Shown one piece after another: positions 36,719-45,037 of a stretch of 64,000 nt of DNA; positions within the stretch are counted from its first letter, which is position 1; each line of letters starts with the position of its first letter. The position numbers and the translations under genes were made by a program. The notes under the pieces were generated by a model. That model saw nothing but the letters and a program-made list of their open reading frames with translations. It did not search any database and had not been told where the DNA came from. Origin of the DNA: Acetobacter malorum. Lineage in GTDB: Bacteria > Pseudomonadota > Alphaproteobacteria > Acetobacterales > Acetobacteraceae. The stretch lies in the NCBI RefSeq assembly GCF_001580615.1, contig NZ_LHZC01000056.1, positions 248,001-312,000 on the forward strand, written 5' to 3'.

Positions 36719-39172
36719 TCATATTTTTAAATCCGCACGCAGATAGTAAAATCCGCCCTCTTCTGAAAGCTGCTGGCTAAGCGTATCATAGAGGTTATTG
36801 TTATAATCTGCCGTAAAAGAAGGCACCCGGCTCGGGTAAGCATTTCCAATATTATTGCCACCCAACGCCAGATGAAGCTGAGGCAGCACCTGATAGCCTA
36901 CCTCAAGATTGGTCACAAAGCGCGGGCGGTTGATCTGATGGTAAAACTCTGTGGTGGAAAAGGCATTTGGCCCAGAGACAAACGTCAGATTTGACGTTGT
37001 GTGGCCATAGCGAATTTCATGTACGGCCACATCCCATTTTCCCAATGTCCATCGGCCGCCAAAAATAAGCTTGTTGGAGGGGTTTTCCGTCGACATCAGG
37101 CTGATCTGCTGAGCATTCAGGACGGGATTGCCCTCCCCTGTCTGAGCAATATTTTTGACTTTGGTATGATTGAAATTAACGGCGGCATCCCAGTCCACCT
37201 TTCCAAACCGGCCGAAATCCGTGGCGTAACGGGCTGTGATATCAAGGCCTGTAGTGCGCGTGTTGGCACCATTGGTGAAATAATTTGTACTGACCGCGGA
37301 TTCATCTCCAGTAAACCCGGATGTATTCACGCCGGCAGCTGCGTAAGCCTCAATGGCGCGTGCGCCTGAAGCATATCCTCCATCAACAATCCGGTGTTTG
37401 ATAGAGATCGTATAAGCATCAATGTTGATATGAAGCCGTGGCAAAGGGTTCAGTATCATCCCGACGCTGAAATTTGTTGATGTTTCAGGACGCAACCCCG
37501 GCGAACCCAAGGCACGTGCAGCTGCAGAGTTTGCTGCAATTTGCCCCGTAGCGTAGTTCGGGCTGGAAATAAAAGCGGCAAAATTCTGCTCAGCAAGAGT
37601 AGGTGCCCGAAAGCCAGTACTAGCTGTCCCACGGAACCCGATATATTTGTTGATATCATAACGGCTGGAAATTTTGCCGGTCCGTGCGTTCCCAACGTCA
37701 TTATAATGCTCAAACCGACCAGCAATATCCACCCGCCAGCGCGAGATAATTTGTGTCGACAAATCAATATAAGCTGCGGCCACATGTCTGGCGGAATTAA
37801 CCGCGTTTTCTGGCGTTTCTCCCTGGTACCCCTGTGCCCCGCTCAGATAATATGACAACGGCTCCCCGGCCCCGATTGAATAGGTGTCTCTGCGATATTC
37901 GCCCCCAAACGCAATATTCAGAGGTCTGTAGAGAAACGGCAGATCAACACCCCGCCGGATATCGAGGTTATTTGTCCACTGCTGATTGGAGTAATTGCCC
38001 AGGTAAAAGCGGGACGGTGAATAACCGGTTTCTTTGTAGGCATCCGCATTGGCTGAGTTGTAATCGGCCAGCCTATCGTGGTCTCCGCCAATGGTGGAAC
38101 TAAGATCCCAGTCAAAGCCGTATAATTTTTTCCCTCGAAACCCTAACGTAAAGCCATAATCATTTTCAGGCATTGTCTCCACAGGTTCAAAACCATTCGG
38201 ATACATGCCCTGAAGCCCGTCGGCTGCCGTCGTGCTTGGCGCGCGTAAATAGGTCCAGCGTTCAGCATCCCGATGTGTAAAGGTGCCAAACCCATAGAGT
38301 TCAACCTGATCTGTCAGATGATAGCCGAAATTCGCCTCGATTGATTCCCGTGTGACCTGCGGCTGACCAGTTGCGAGGTCATTATTACGCCCGGTTCTGG
38401 GGTCAATCCCTGTCCTCTGGGTACGATCCTGATGCTTGAATTCTGCACTGATATTCACATATCCACGCTGCCCCAGAGCAAACCCCGCGTTCAGGTTTTC
38501 CCCTGTCGTAAAGCCATCTCCGGCAGCATATCCGCCGTTCGTGGCTTGCATGTGCAGACCGTGACTGTTTGATTTCAGGATCACATTGATAACGCCTGCA
38601 ATGGCGTCAGATCCATACTGGGCTGCGGCACCATCCTGCAGGATTTCAATGTGGTCAATGGCCGAGATTGGCAACATGTCTAAATCAACAGGCGTCGTGC
38701 CCTGCTGGGAAGATGCGTCGACAGCAATGGCTGCTGTTGTATGCCGTCTTTTTCCATTAATCAGAACCAGTGTCTGATCAGCATTCAAACCACGCAGACT
38801 CAGCGCATCCACGACTGACCCCTGATCTGATCCATTAACTTCCCGGCTGACGGACGGAGAAAGCTGGACAAGAGCCTCCCGAATATCCGTCATGCCCGTT
38901 GCTCTGAGCTGATCCCCGCCAATAATGGTGATTGGACTGACACTTCTTGCAGCGGTTTGAGACGGATCACGTGTTCCTGTCACAATCACCTGTTCAGGTT
39001 CATCAGAAGTTTCATGGTCTGATTGTGTTGTACGGAATGTATTCCTGACAACAGCCACCTTCTGAGAACGCGCGCCCTTATCAGAAGGGTTTTGTCCACT
39101 TCCGCTCTCCGCAGCCAGAGCGGTCGAGGCAGAGAGACCAAAAACAATCGGTGCCAGAATATAACAACGCAT
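36719..39172 (-). CDS. TonB-dependent outer-membrane receptor (MetNIQ module)
   Basis: An 817-residue TonB-dependent receptor; ATG 39172 (MRCYILAPIVFGLSASTALA) begins directly with a signal peptide, and the upstream in-frame ATG 39232 would add a polar leader. The TonB-box region is EQVIVTGTRDPSQ. The plug includes LSLRGLNADQTLVLINGKRR and DHIEILQDGAAAQYGSDAIAG, strongly like the receptor at 23758-26241. The barrel ends FYYLRADLKI. It is the first gene of an operon with metN and metI and diverges from the dioxygenase-metQ pair. Coupling of a TonB receptor to a methionine-type importer is uncommon and suggests a larger or scarcer substrate. Confidence 0.9.
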   Translation of the reverse strand: MRCYILAPIVFGLSASTALAAESGSGQNPSDKGARSQKVAVVRNTFRTTQSDHETSDEPEQVIVTGTRDPSQTAARSVSPITIIGGDQLRATGMTDIREALVQLSPSVSREVNGSDQGSVVDALSLRGLNADQTLVLINGKRRHTTAAIAVDASSQQGTTPVDLDMLPISAIDHIEILQDGAAAQYGSDAIAGVINVILKSNSHGLHMQATNGGYAAGDGFTTGENLNAGFALGQRGYVNISAEFKHQDRTQRTGIDPRTGRNNDLATGQPQVTRESIEANFGYHLTDQVELYGFGTFTHRDAERWTYLRAPSTTAADGLQGMYPNGFEPVETMPENDYGFTLGFRGKKLYGFDWDLSSTIGGDHDRLADYNSANADAYKETGYSPSRFYLGNYSNQQWTNNLDIRRGVDLPFLYRPLNIAFGGEYRRDTYSIGAGEPLSYYLSGAQGYQGETPENAVNSARHVAAAYIDLSTQIISRWRVDIAGRFEHYNDVGNARTGKISSRYDINKYIGFRGTASTGFRAPTLAEQNFAAFISSPNYATGQIAANSAAARALGSPGLRPETSTNFSVGMILNPLPRLHINIDAYTISIKHRIVDGGYASGARAIEAYAAAGVNTSGFTGDESAVSTNYFTNGANTRTTGLDITARYATDFGRFGKVDWDAAVNFNHTKVKNIAQTGEGNPVLNAQQISLMSTENPSNKLIFGGRWTLGKWDVAVHEIRYGHTTSNLTFVSGPNAFSTTEFYHQINRPRFVTNLEVGYQVLPQLHLALGGNNIGNAYPSRVPSFTADYNNNLYDTLSQQLSEEGGFYYLRADLKI

Positions 39173-39201
39173 CTTATAGTGATTTCCATAAATAACTTTA
39201 A

Positions 39202-39226
39202 CACAATTATTCCATGTGGAATTGTG
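39202..39226. promoter_or_regulatory. Imperfect palindrome upstream of TonB receptor 36719
   Basis: CACAATTATTCCA (39202-39214) and TGGAATTGTG (39217-39226) are inverted copies around TG, the left arm carrying three extra bases. It lies 30 bases upstream of the chosen receptor start. A related inverted repeat with the shared core GTGGAATT occurs upstream of the receptor at 45038-47332. Confidence 0.45.
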
Positions 39227-39260
39227 AGTCAAACAACGAATAATTTATGGATTTTCTATA

Positions 39261-39282
39261 TAACGCGATTTAATATGCGTTA
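39261..39282. promoter_or_regulatory. Inverted repeat in the divergent TonB/dioxygenase promoter region
   Basis: TAACGC (39261-39266) and GCGTTA (39277-39282) are perfect arms separated by ten AT-rich bases, midway between the divergent receptor and dioxygenase genes. It is a plausible binding site for an unknown regulator; no regulator gene is nearby. Confidence 0.35.
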
Positions 39283-39363
39283 AATGGTGCCTGTCAGAGC
39301 CTGACGCCGGTTTCGGCCACGGTCTGACATCTGGCAAATACCGTAGCTGAAAGTGATCAACGC

Positions 39364-40407
39364 ATGACGCGGACTGCTTATTCTCTGCCAACCATTGATC
39401 TTTCGCTCTGGGACAAAAGAGGAAAGCCCGACGAAGCCTTTCTGGATTCACTGAGGCTTGCTGCCCATGAATACGGCTTTTTTTACCTGAAAGGGCATGG
39501 AATTCCCTTATCCCTGAATGCCAAACTGCTCCGGCAGGCGCAGCAGTTTTTTTCTCTGCCTTTCGAGCAGAAAGAGCAGATTGCCATGATTCATTCCCCG
39601 CATTTCAGAGGATATAATCGTGCAGGGCTGGAGCTAACGCGCGGCAGGCAGGACTGGCGTGAACAGATTGATATCGGCTCAGAAAAAGCTGCCCTGGCAG
39701 ATCTTGAGAATAAGCCCGCCTATCTGCGCCTTCAGGGGCCTAATCAATGGCCTGAAGCCCTCCCTCACTTCAAAAAGACGGTTCTGGCCTGGCAGAAGCA
39801 AACTCTCAATGTGCTGCGCCTGCTTCTTGAAGCACTCTCCCTGTCTCTGGCACAGGATAAAACAGCCTTTCATCCGGTTGTGAATGACGCGCCCTATCTC
39901 CTTTTAAAGCTGATCCATTATCCGGGTTCTCAAAATAATGATGAAGGTCAGGGGGTCGGTCCGCACAAAGACAGTGATCTGCTGTCTCTCATCCTACAGG
40001 ATAACGAAGGCGGCCTTGAAGTTGAACTGACGTCCGAGCAATGGCTCAAGGCTCCGCCACAGCCGGATACGTTTATCGTCAACATCGGTGAACTGCTTGA
40101 AGTCGCAACCAACGGGTATTTCAGGGCAGCCATTCATCGTGTGGTCAGTCCCCGATCGGGGCATGACAGACTCTCCGCCGCATTTTTCCTTGGTGCGCAA
40201 CTGGATTCCACAATACCCATCCTGCCTTTGCCGGAATCCCTCACAAAATCCAGCATCGGGCTGACGCTGGACCCGGAAAATCCTCTTTTCTCCCAGATTG
40301 GACAAAACACCTTGAAGGGCCGCCTCAGATCGCATCCCGACGTCGCAGCCCGCCATCACAGTGACCTTCTTTCTCCGGCATTATCGAAAGTTCTTCACCA
40401 TGCCTAA
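39364..40407 (+). CDS. Isopenicillin-N-synthase-like 2-oxoglutarate/Fe(II) dioxygenase
   Basis: A 347-residue non-haem iron oxygenase of the IPNS/flavanone-3-hydroxylase family. The N-terminal domain has LRLAAHEYGFFYLKGHGIP and FRGYNRAGLE. The iron ligands are His201 and Asp203 (GPHKDSDLLSL) and His258 (AAIHRVV), and the 2-oxoglutarate-binding Arg269-x-Ser271 follows (DRLSAAFF). The stop overlaps the metQ start by eight bases, so the two are cotranslated. A dioxygenase coupled to a methionine-type binding protein suggests oxidation of an imported compound, for example to release sulfur; the substrate is unknown. Confidence 0.9.
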   Translation: MTRTAYSLPTIDLSLWDKRGKPDEAFLDSLRLAAHEYGFFYLKGHGIPLSLNAKLLRQAQQFFSLPFEQKEQIAMIHSPHFRGYNRAGLELTRGRQDWREQIDIGSEKAALADLENKPAYLRLQGPNQWPEALPHFKKTVLAWQKQTLNVLRLLLEALSLSLAQDKTAFHPVVNDAPYLLLKLIHYPGSQNNDEGQGVGPHKDSDLLSLILQDNEGGLEVELTSEQWLKAPPQPDTFIVNIGELLEVATNGYFRAAIHRVVSPRSGHDRLSAAFFLGAQLDSTIPILPLPESLTKSSIGLTLDPENPLFSQIGQNTLKGRLRSHPDVAARHHSDLLSPALSKVLHHA

Positions 40408-41248
40408 TGTGTTCTTTCCCCGACGTTCTACCACACAGGGTCGTCGTTTTAACCGTCGTACTGTCCTGACGCTTCTGGCTGCGACACCAGTCATTCTGTC
40501 ATCTGCCGCAAGAGCACAACAGTCTCGCCCGATACGGGTTGGCATCCTCTCCGGTGAGGATGAGGATATCTGGAACATTGTTCAGGAAAATGCCCGGACA
40601 GCCGGTCTGGCCATTGAGGCTATTCCCTTTTCTGAAGGAACACCAATCAATGCGGCGCTGGCGGCCGGAGATCTGGATGCGAATGCCTTCCAGCATGGCC
40701 CCTATCTTCAAGCACAAAACACGGCTCTGGGCGCACATATTGTCCCGGTCGGTAATACATATTTCGCACCAGTCGGGTTTTATTCCAAAAAATGGACAAG
40801 CCTTTCTGCTCTGCCGCAAGGAGCAACAATTGGGGTTCCCGCGGACCCGACAAATGAAGGCAGAGCCCTGAAGCTGCTTCAATCCTTAGGTCTCTTAAAA
40901 ATTGCAACCGTACCGGATGGAATGCCCACGGCGCTGGATATTGCGGAAAACCCCAAGTCTCTGACAATTAAAGAGCTGGATGATCCTGTTCTGGCGCGAT
41001 CCCTCCCCGATCTGGATGCCGGGGTGGTTATTACGGAATGGGCCTATAAAGCAGGGATTGACCTCAACAAAGAGCGCCTCGCGCGCGAGAGTATGGAAAA
41101 TAACCCGTACATCAATTTTATCGCGGTGAATGAGAACAATGCCCATGCAGCATGGATACAGCCGCTCGTGAAAGCTTTCCAGCAACCCAATGTGCGGGAA
41201 AAACTCCTTGAAGCCTATCATGGCGCAATTATTCCATCGTGGAGTTAA
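40400..41248 (+). CDS. metQ: MetQ/NlpA-family substrate-binding protein lacking a lipobox
   Basis: A 282-residue periplasmic binding protein of the MetQ/NlpA family. ATG 40400 lies inside the dioxygenase stop region; the frame is open further back. The N terminus has a twin-Arg-rich signal (RRFNRRTVLTLLAATPVILS) cleaved near ARA-QQ, with no lipobox Cys, whereas most Gram-negative MetQ proteins are lipoproteins. Family landmarks are IRVGILSGEDEDIWNIVQEN, DANAFQHGPYLQ, FAPVGFYSKKW, and PADPTNEGRALKLLQSLGLL. It would feed the MetN-MetI transporter encoded on the opposite strand about 4 kb away. Confidence 0.92.
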   Translation: MPNVFFPRRSTTQGRRFNRRTVLTLLAATPVILSSAARAQQSRPIRVGILSGEDEDIWNIVQENARTAGLAIEAIPFSEGTPINAALAAGDLDANAFQHGPYLQAQNTALGAHIVPVGNTYFAPVGFYSKKWTSLSALPQGATIGVPADPTNEGRALKLLQSLGLLKIATVPDGMPTALDIAENPKSLTIKELDDPVLARSLPDLDAGVVITEWAYKAGIDLNKERLARESMENNPYINFIAVNENNAHAAWIQPLVKAFQQPNVREKLLEAYHGAIIPSWS

Positions 41249-41324
41249 ATGAATAATGCACCACAAGGGGACGCAGAATGCTGAGCAGGCCATTTTGTAA
41301 GGCTAGAAAAATACCACTTATCGC

Positions 41325-41996
41325 TCACTCACTATGATTTTTATAGACAATATCAAAAATGCGCCGGCGTCTCCCCTGCCAGTATTTTTCCAGAGATCGA
41401 AAAATTCTGTCGTCCTCGCACTGCGTCACATTGAACCGCATGAAGGAAGACGCCGACTGACTGACACTAAAGATATTTCCCGAAGCATGGCCGCCTTTGC
41501 GTCCATCCGGAAGGTGCCAGCCGATGACTCTTCGTGAGAAGAGCTCCAGCGCCACAGCCAAGTAAAGCCAGCCTTCACGTGTCCAGATGTATGTTATGTC
41601 CGCTGTCCATTTCTGGTTAAGTGCTGTTGCTGAAAAATCCTGTCCCAGAAGGTTGGGTTCAATACTGTGCGTGTGCGAACTGTTGGTGGTCACTTTGAAG
41701 CGTCGTGTCCTGACAACCCGGATGTCATTCTCCCGCATCAGGCGTCCTACACGACGATGCGCGGCAGAAAAGCGACGAGTTATGAGAGCCCTGGTCATAC
41801 GGGTGCGCCTGTAGCACTGCTGGTTCTGCATATGAATAGTCCGGATATGCACCATCAGGGCATTATCCTGCCTTCTACGGGCACAGACCGGACGCGTGCG
41901 CCAACCTCGAAAACCCCGGTCACTGACAGCAAAGAAACGGCAGACGCGCTCTTGTGAAAGCGGACCATGATACCGCGCGATGAACGCAAACCTCAC
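41325..41996 (-). pseudogene. IS3-family OrfB (integrase core), C-terminally truncated
   Basis: The first 165 or so residues match IS3 OrfB. There is an HTH_21-like region (RCFFAVSDRGF-type start with MRENDIRVVRTRRFKVTTNS), then the first catalytic Asp in QKWTADITYIWTREGWLYLA, and VALELFSRRVIGWHLPDG. The next conserved block with the second Asp (HSDRGSQY) and the final Glu is absent; the frame runs on with unrelated residues to a stop at 41325. It overlaps orfA by four bases, consistent with programmed frameshifting in intact relatives. Not functional. Confidence 0.8.
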
Positions 41997-42277
41997 GACC
42001 TTTGGCTCGCGAAAAACTGCGTCGCTTTTTTTGGCAGTTCCCTCTCCTCCTGAAGCAGAAGGTTCTCACGGCGCAGTCTCTCGTTTTCGCGCAATAGCGC
42101 AGCATGATCCGTTGCATCAGGCTTCACCGTGTCAGCTTTCCGCGCTTCACGGCTCCACGTCTTCAAGGTGGAAGATCCAATCCCCAGATCCTGAGCAATA
42201 CGCTCACGCGAAAGACCGCTACCCAGCGCCAAACGCACCGCCTCGTGTCTGAACTCGGCCTTGTAAACTCGTCCCAT
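41993..42277 (-). CDS. IS3-family OrfA (transposase DNA-binding subunit)
   Basis: A 94-residue intact OrfA with a helix-turn-helix (FRHEAVRLALGSGLSRERIA, LGIGSSTLKTWSREARK) followed by a leucine-zipper-like coil (LLRENERLRRENLLLQEERE). Normal length for the family. GGAAATTTGGA precedes ATG 42277. Since OrfB is truncated the element cannot transpose by itself. Confidence 0.88.
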   Translation of the reverse strand: MGRVYKAEFRHEAVRLALGSGLSRERIAQDLGIGSSTLKTWSREARKADTVKPDATDHAALLRENERLRRENLLLQEERELPKKATQFFASQRS

Positions 42278-42314
42278 TCCAAATTTCCTTCATGACCATC
42301 TTCGGTCTTAAAGG

Positions 42315-42339
42315 TCCGGAACTAAACCGTGATACGTCC
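42315..42339. repeat. 25-bp IS-end-like repeat, copy 2
   Basis: This 25-mer containing ACTAAACCGTGATACGTCC matches 23 of 25 positions with 9680-9704. It lies 38 bases outside the OrfA start, where the terminal repeat of an IS3 element belongs. Confidence 0.6.
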
Positions 42340-42608
42340 ATCCTGTTCCTGGAGCGGATCAGCGCCGCCGCGTAGCAATCCAGAGCACGGAACTGCCTCC
42401 AACACAGAGCAAAACTCTTCACACAAAAACCGGAAGCAGCATCCGTCGATGCCGAAAATCAGGAACTAAGAACTTCAATCAATAGCTCTTCGAAGTCTGC
42501 GCCTTATAAAAGACCACCAAACCACTAGCAAAGACCAATACCATAAGACATTAATTGTTTTTCATCTGTATAATAGAAATATTTTATTAAATAATAATTC
42601 AAATTACA
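42340..42608. other. Gap between the IS element and the PAP2 gene
   Basis: No gene was recognised. The left part is GC-rich and carries a short minus-strand frame (FALCWRQFRALDCYAAALIR) that might be transposon debris but could not be matched to a family. The right part, just past the PAP2 stop, is AT-rich. Confidence 0.35.
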
Positions 42609-43379
42609 TCAATTGTCCCTTTGACACTCTTTGTTCGATTTTGGTCGCAGCATCAGTATTTCTCTCTTTGCTATTATCGCTTCATTTTTATATAAAGAGT
42701 TCGTTTGTAATGCAGAAAAAACAACGCTCCCAACTAAACGTCCCGCGGCGACATCTGTCGGATAATGAAATCCGCATACGAGACGACTCTCACCATAATC
42801 GTATCCCCTATGCAGCAAAACATCTGCCAAATTCGGTTGTAATTCTGATAAGATCAACGCCCATGCCCAACCTATTGCCGCATGACCGGAAGGATAAGAA
42901 CTGGTTTTTGCCAAAAGCTGACCATCTACACATGGCTGAAATTTTAAATCAACGTAAGGCCGTATCCTCGTTTGTCCATCAACTTTGAGGGATTTTTGGA
43001 CGGTTTCAACATCCATCACAATACGAGCAAGCATCGTCGCCAAAACAGGAGCACGTTGCGGATCAATTTTTTTTCCTAATGCACATTCAAATACTTTCGG
43101 TGCATCGGGTTGACCCAACTGTGCATCTTCAGCCGCCTGCTCTCTGCGTGCCGGGGTCGCTAAAGCATGAATTTGCAGTAACTGCTTTTTATCGTTGAGG
43201 TCCTGCCATGAGCCGCTCACAGGAAAAGATGGCAGAAAAGCTGCCGCATGTGGTGCTTGACGTGAATGTAAATAACCATGCGGATACTCCGCAGGCATTG
43301 ACCACAAATGCGGTTTAGGATGAGCGCAGGCTGTTAACAGCAATAACATAGAAAAAAGAAATAAGATGTTTTTTTGCAT
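42609..43379 (-). CDS. PAP2-family (class A-like) acid phosphatase, putative lipoprotein
   Basis: A 256-residue phosphatase. ATG 43379 begins a lipoprotein signal (ILFLFSMLLLLTACAHP, lipobox LTAC). The PAP2 catalytic motifs are all present: KVDGQTRIRP (K-x6-RP), SSYPSGHA (PSGH) and SRLVCGFHYPTD (SR-x5-H-x3-D). This layout is that of class A non-specific acid phosphatases, which hydrolyse phosphomonoesters in the periplasm. It starts four bases after the phoD stop and is cotranscribed with phoD and the TonB receptor upstream, pointing to phosphorus scavenging. Confidence 0.9.
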   Translation of the reverse strand: MQKNILFLFSMLLLLTACAHPKPHLWSMPAEYPHGYLHSRQAPHAAAFLPSFPVSGSWQDLNDKKQLLQIHALATPARREQAAEDAQLGQPDAPKVFECALGKKIDPQRAPVLATMLARIVMDVETVQKSLKVDGQTRIRPYVDLKFQPCVDGQLLAKTSSYPSGHAAIGWAWALILSELQPNLADVLLHRGYDYGESRLVCGFHYPTDVAAGRLVGSVVFSALQTNSLYKNEAIIAKREILMLRPKSNKECQRDN

Positions 43380-43383
43380 ATAC

Positions 43384-45003
43384 TTACACTTGAACCAGAC
43401 GTGGTGAACCTCGTTCCACAATAAATGTGGCCGAGTTACTGCACGGACTATTCTGATTTGTGGCATCAACTATGCTACGCATCACAGTTTTTACATATTT
43501 TCTATTAAATTCAGATAAAATATACCCTCTCTTACGGCTATCAAAAAATTTTATGTCCGGATTTTCTGGTAAAACTGAAACAATATTCTTATAAGGCGGT
43601 CCGAAAGACGTAATAGAACTTCCTAAAAATTCAGGGGCGACAATTTGCGACTTAACATTATGTGCACGTCTTCTGATTTCACTCACAAAATGAGAATGGT
43701 AATCTCCGCTAAATATAACAGGAGATGGAGGAGAGAGATAAGCAAGTGCATCTGTCAAACGGTTTCGGGCTCCCTGGAAACCATCCCAAGTATCCGTCCA
43801 GTAACGATAGCCGTTATGTTCTGGGGTCGGAGCCCTTAAAGAAGCGACCATTAGATCTTGAGCAATGACAGTCCACAACACTGACCGATCTTTCAGCGCT
43901 TCGAAGAGCCATTGTTCTTGCATTTGGCCTAAGAACGTCCGGTTTGGATCAGCCAGATCTCGGCAGGTATCTCGCTCCATATGGCCGTCACGCCCTACAG
44001 TGCCCGGCGCACAGGGTTGTCGTGCCCGATACTGGCGACCATCGAGCATATTAAGCACGGCAAGGTCTCCAAAATAGAAACGACGATAGATTTTATATTC
44101 TCTGCCATACCCCAAAACACTCGGTCTTACTGGCATATTTTCATACCATGCCTGGTATGCTGCTCTTTGCCGCAAGACAAAATTTCGCACCTGTTCTTCT
44201 GGATGGGAAGACCAGACCCCTGAATAATCATCTTCGACTTCGTGGTCATCCCAGATAGGGAGCCAGGAGGTTGCGGCGTGAGCAGCCTGCAACGATGGAT
44301 CTGTTTTCTGCAAAGCATATCGCCAGCGATACCCATCTAAGGTCGATGCTGTAGAGGTCTGATAACTTCTGACTATACCCGGATAATGCGCTGTATTAAT
44401 ATTGTGTTCGTAAATATAATCGCCCAGAAACAAAATTAGATCTGGTCTATCATCAGCAATATGCTGATATGCACTGTAATACCCTGCCTCCCAATGCGCA
44501 CAGGATGCTACAGCAACTTTTAATGAAGAGACTGCTGCGCCTTGATGCGGAAGAGTGAGGCCTCGACCAACAATGCTTTGCGCGCCCAAAGCTGTAAAAC
44601 GATACCAGTAAGGCCGATAGGCCTGTAAACCTTGCAGCACGACCCGCAATGTGTAGCCCGAAACCGCACTTGTTTGTATAATGCCGCTTTGCACAATACG
44701 CTGCATTTGCGAGTCTGTGCTCACCTGCCAATGAACGTCTACTATATCAGGTAATGCTGGAGGCTGATCAGGCAAAAGAGGCAATGTGCCTAGTCGGGTC
44801 CAGATAACAAATCCTTCTGTATCTGGATCCCCACTTGCAACGCCAAAAGGAAAAACAGTTTGATCTTTTTGAAATGAGTAAAAACTCCTTCTAAAAGCAG
44901 ATGCCTGCTTTCCAAAAGCTACGCTTGCAGCGGAAGACATTCCACCCACAAGCGCCTGACGCCGTGAAAAGAAAGAGGCTTTACTCATAATAGTATTTTT
45001 CAT
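43384..45003 (-). CDS. phoD: PhoD-type alkaline phosphatase D
   Basis: A 539-residue phosphatase/phosphodiesterase of the PhoD family, exported folded by the Tat system: the N terminus has FFSRRQALVGGMSSAASVAF. Metal-site motifs are FPFGVASGDPDTEGFVIWTR, LFLGDYIYEH, PIWDDHEVEDDYSG and FSGDYHSHFV. The start may be 45003 or 44988. AGGAAGG lies directly before the former. Length is normal. It sits between a TonB receptor gene (35 bases upstream) and the PAP2 gene, forming a three-gene leftward operon. PhoD enzymes release phosphate from diesters and monoesters such as nucleic acids, phospholipids or teichoic acids. Confidence 0.93.
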   Translation of the reverse strand: MKNTIMSKASFFSRRQALVGGMSSAASVAFGKQASAFRRSFYSFQKDQTVFPFGVASGDPDTEGFVIWTRLGTLPLLPDQPPALPDIVDVHWQVSTDSQMQRIVQSGIIQTSAVSGYTLRVVLQGLQAYRPYWYRFTALGAQSIVGRGLTLPHQGAAVSSLKVAVASCAHWEAGYYSAYQHIADDRPDLILFLGDYIYEHNINTAHYPGIVRSYQTSTASTLDGYRWRYALQKTDPSLQAAHAATSWLPIWDDHEVEDDYSGVWSSHPEEQVRNFVLRQRAAYQAWYENMPVRPSVLGYGREYKIYRRFYFGDLAVLNMLDGRQYRARQPCAPGTVGRDGHMERDTCRDLADPNRTFLGQMQEQWLFEALKDRSVLWTVIAQDLMVASLRAPTPEHNGYRYWTDTWDGFQGARNRLTDALAYLSPPSPVIFSGDYHSHFVSEIRRRAHNVKSQIVAPEFLGSSITSFGPPYKNIVSVLPENPDIKFFDSRKRGYILSEFNRKYVKTVMRSIVDATNQNSPCSNSATFIVERGSPRLVQV

Positions 45004-45037
45004 CCTTCCTGTTTGCATTTCATACAAAAATCAATTT

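Larger units (their letters stand above)
41325..42339 (-). mobile_element. Truncated IS3-family insertion sequence
   Basis: An IS3-type element read right to left: terminal sequence at 42315-42339, orfA (41993-42277), then overlapping orfB (41996 leftward). The homologous part of orfB stops near 41501 after GWHLPDG, before the last two catalytic residues, so the 3' third of the element is missing. The sequence between 41325 and about 41500 continues the same frame but does not resemble transposase. The element separates the MetNIQ module from the phosphatase module. Confidence 0.8.
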
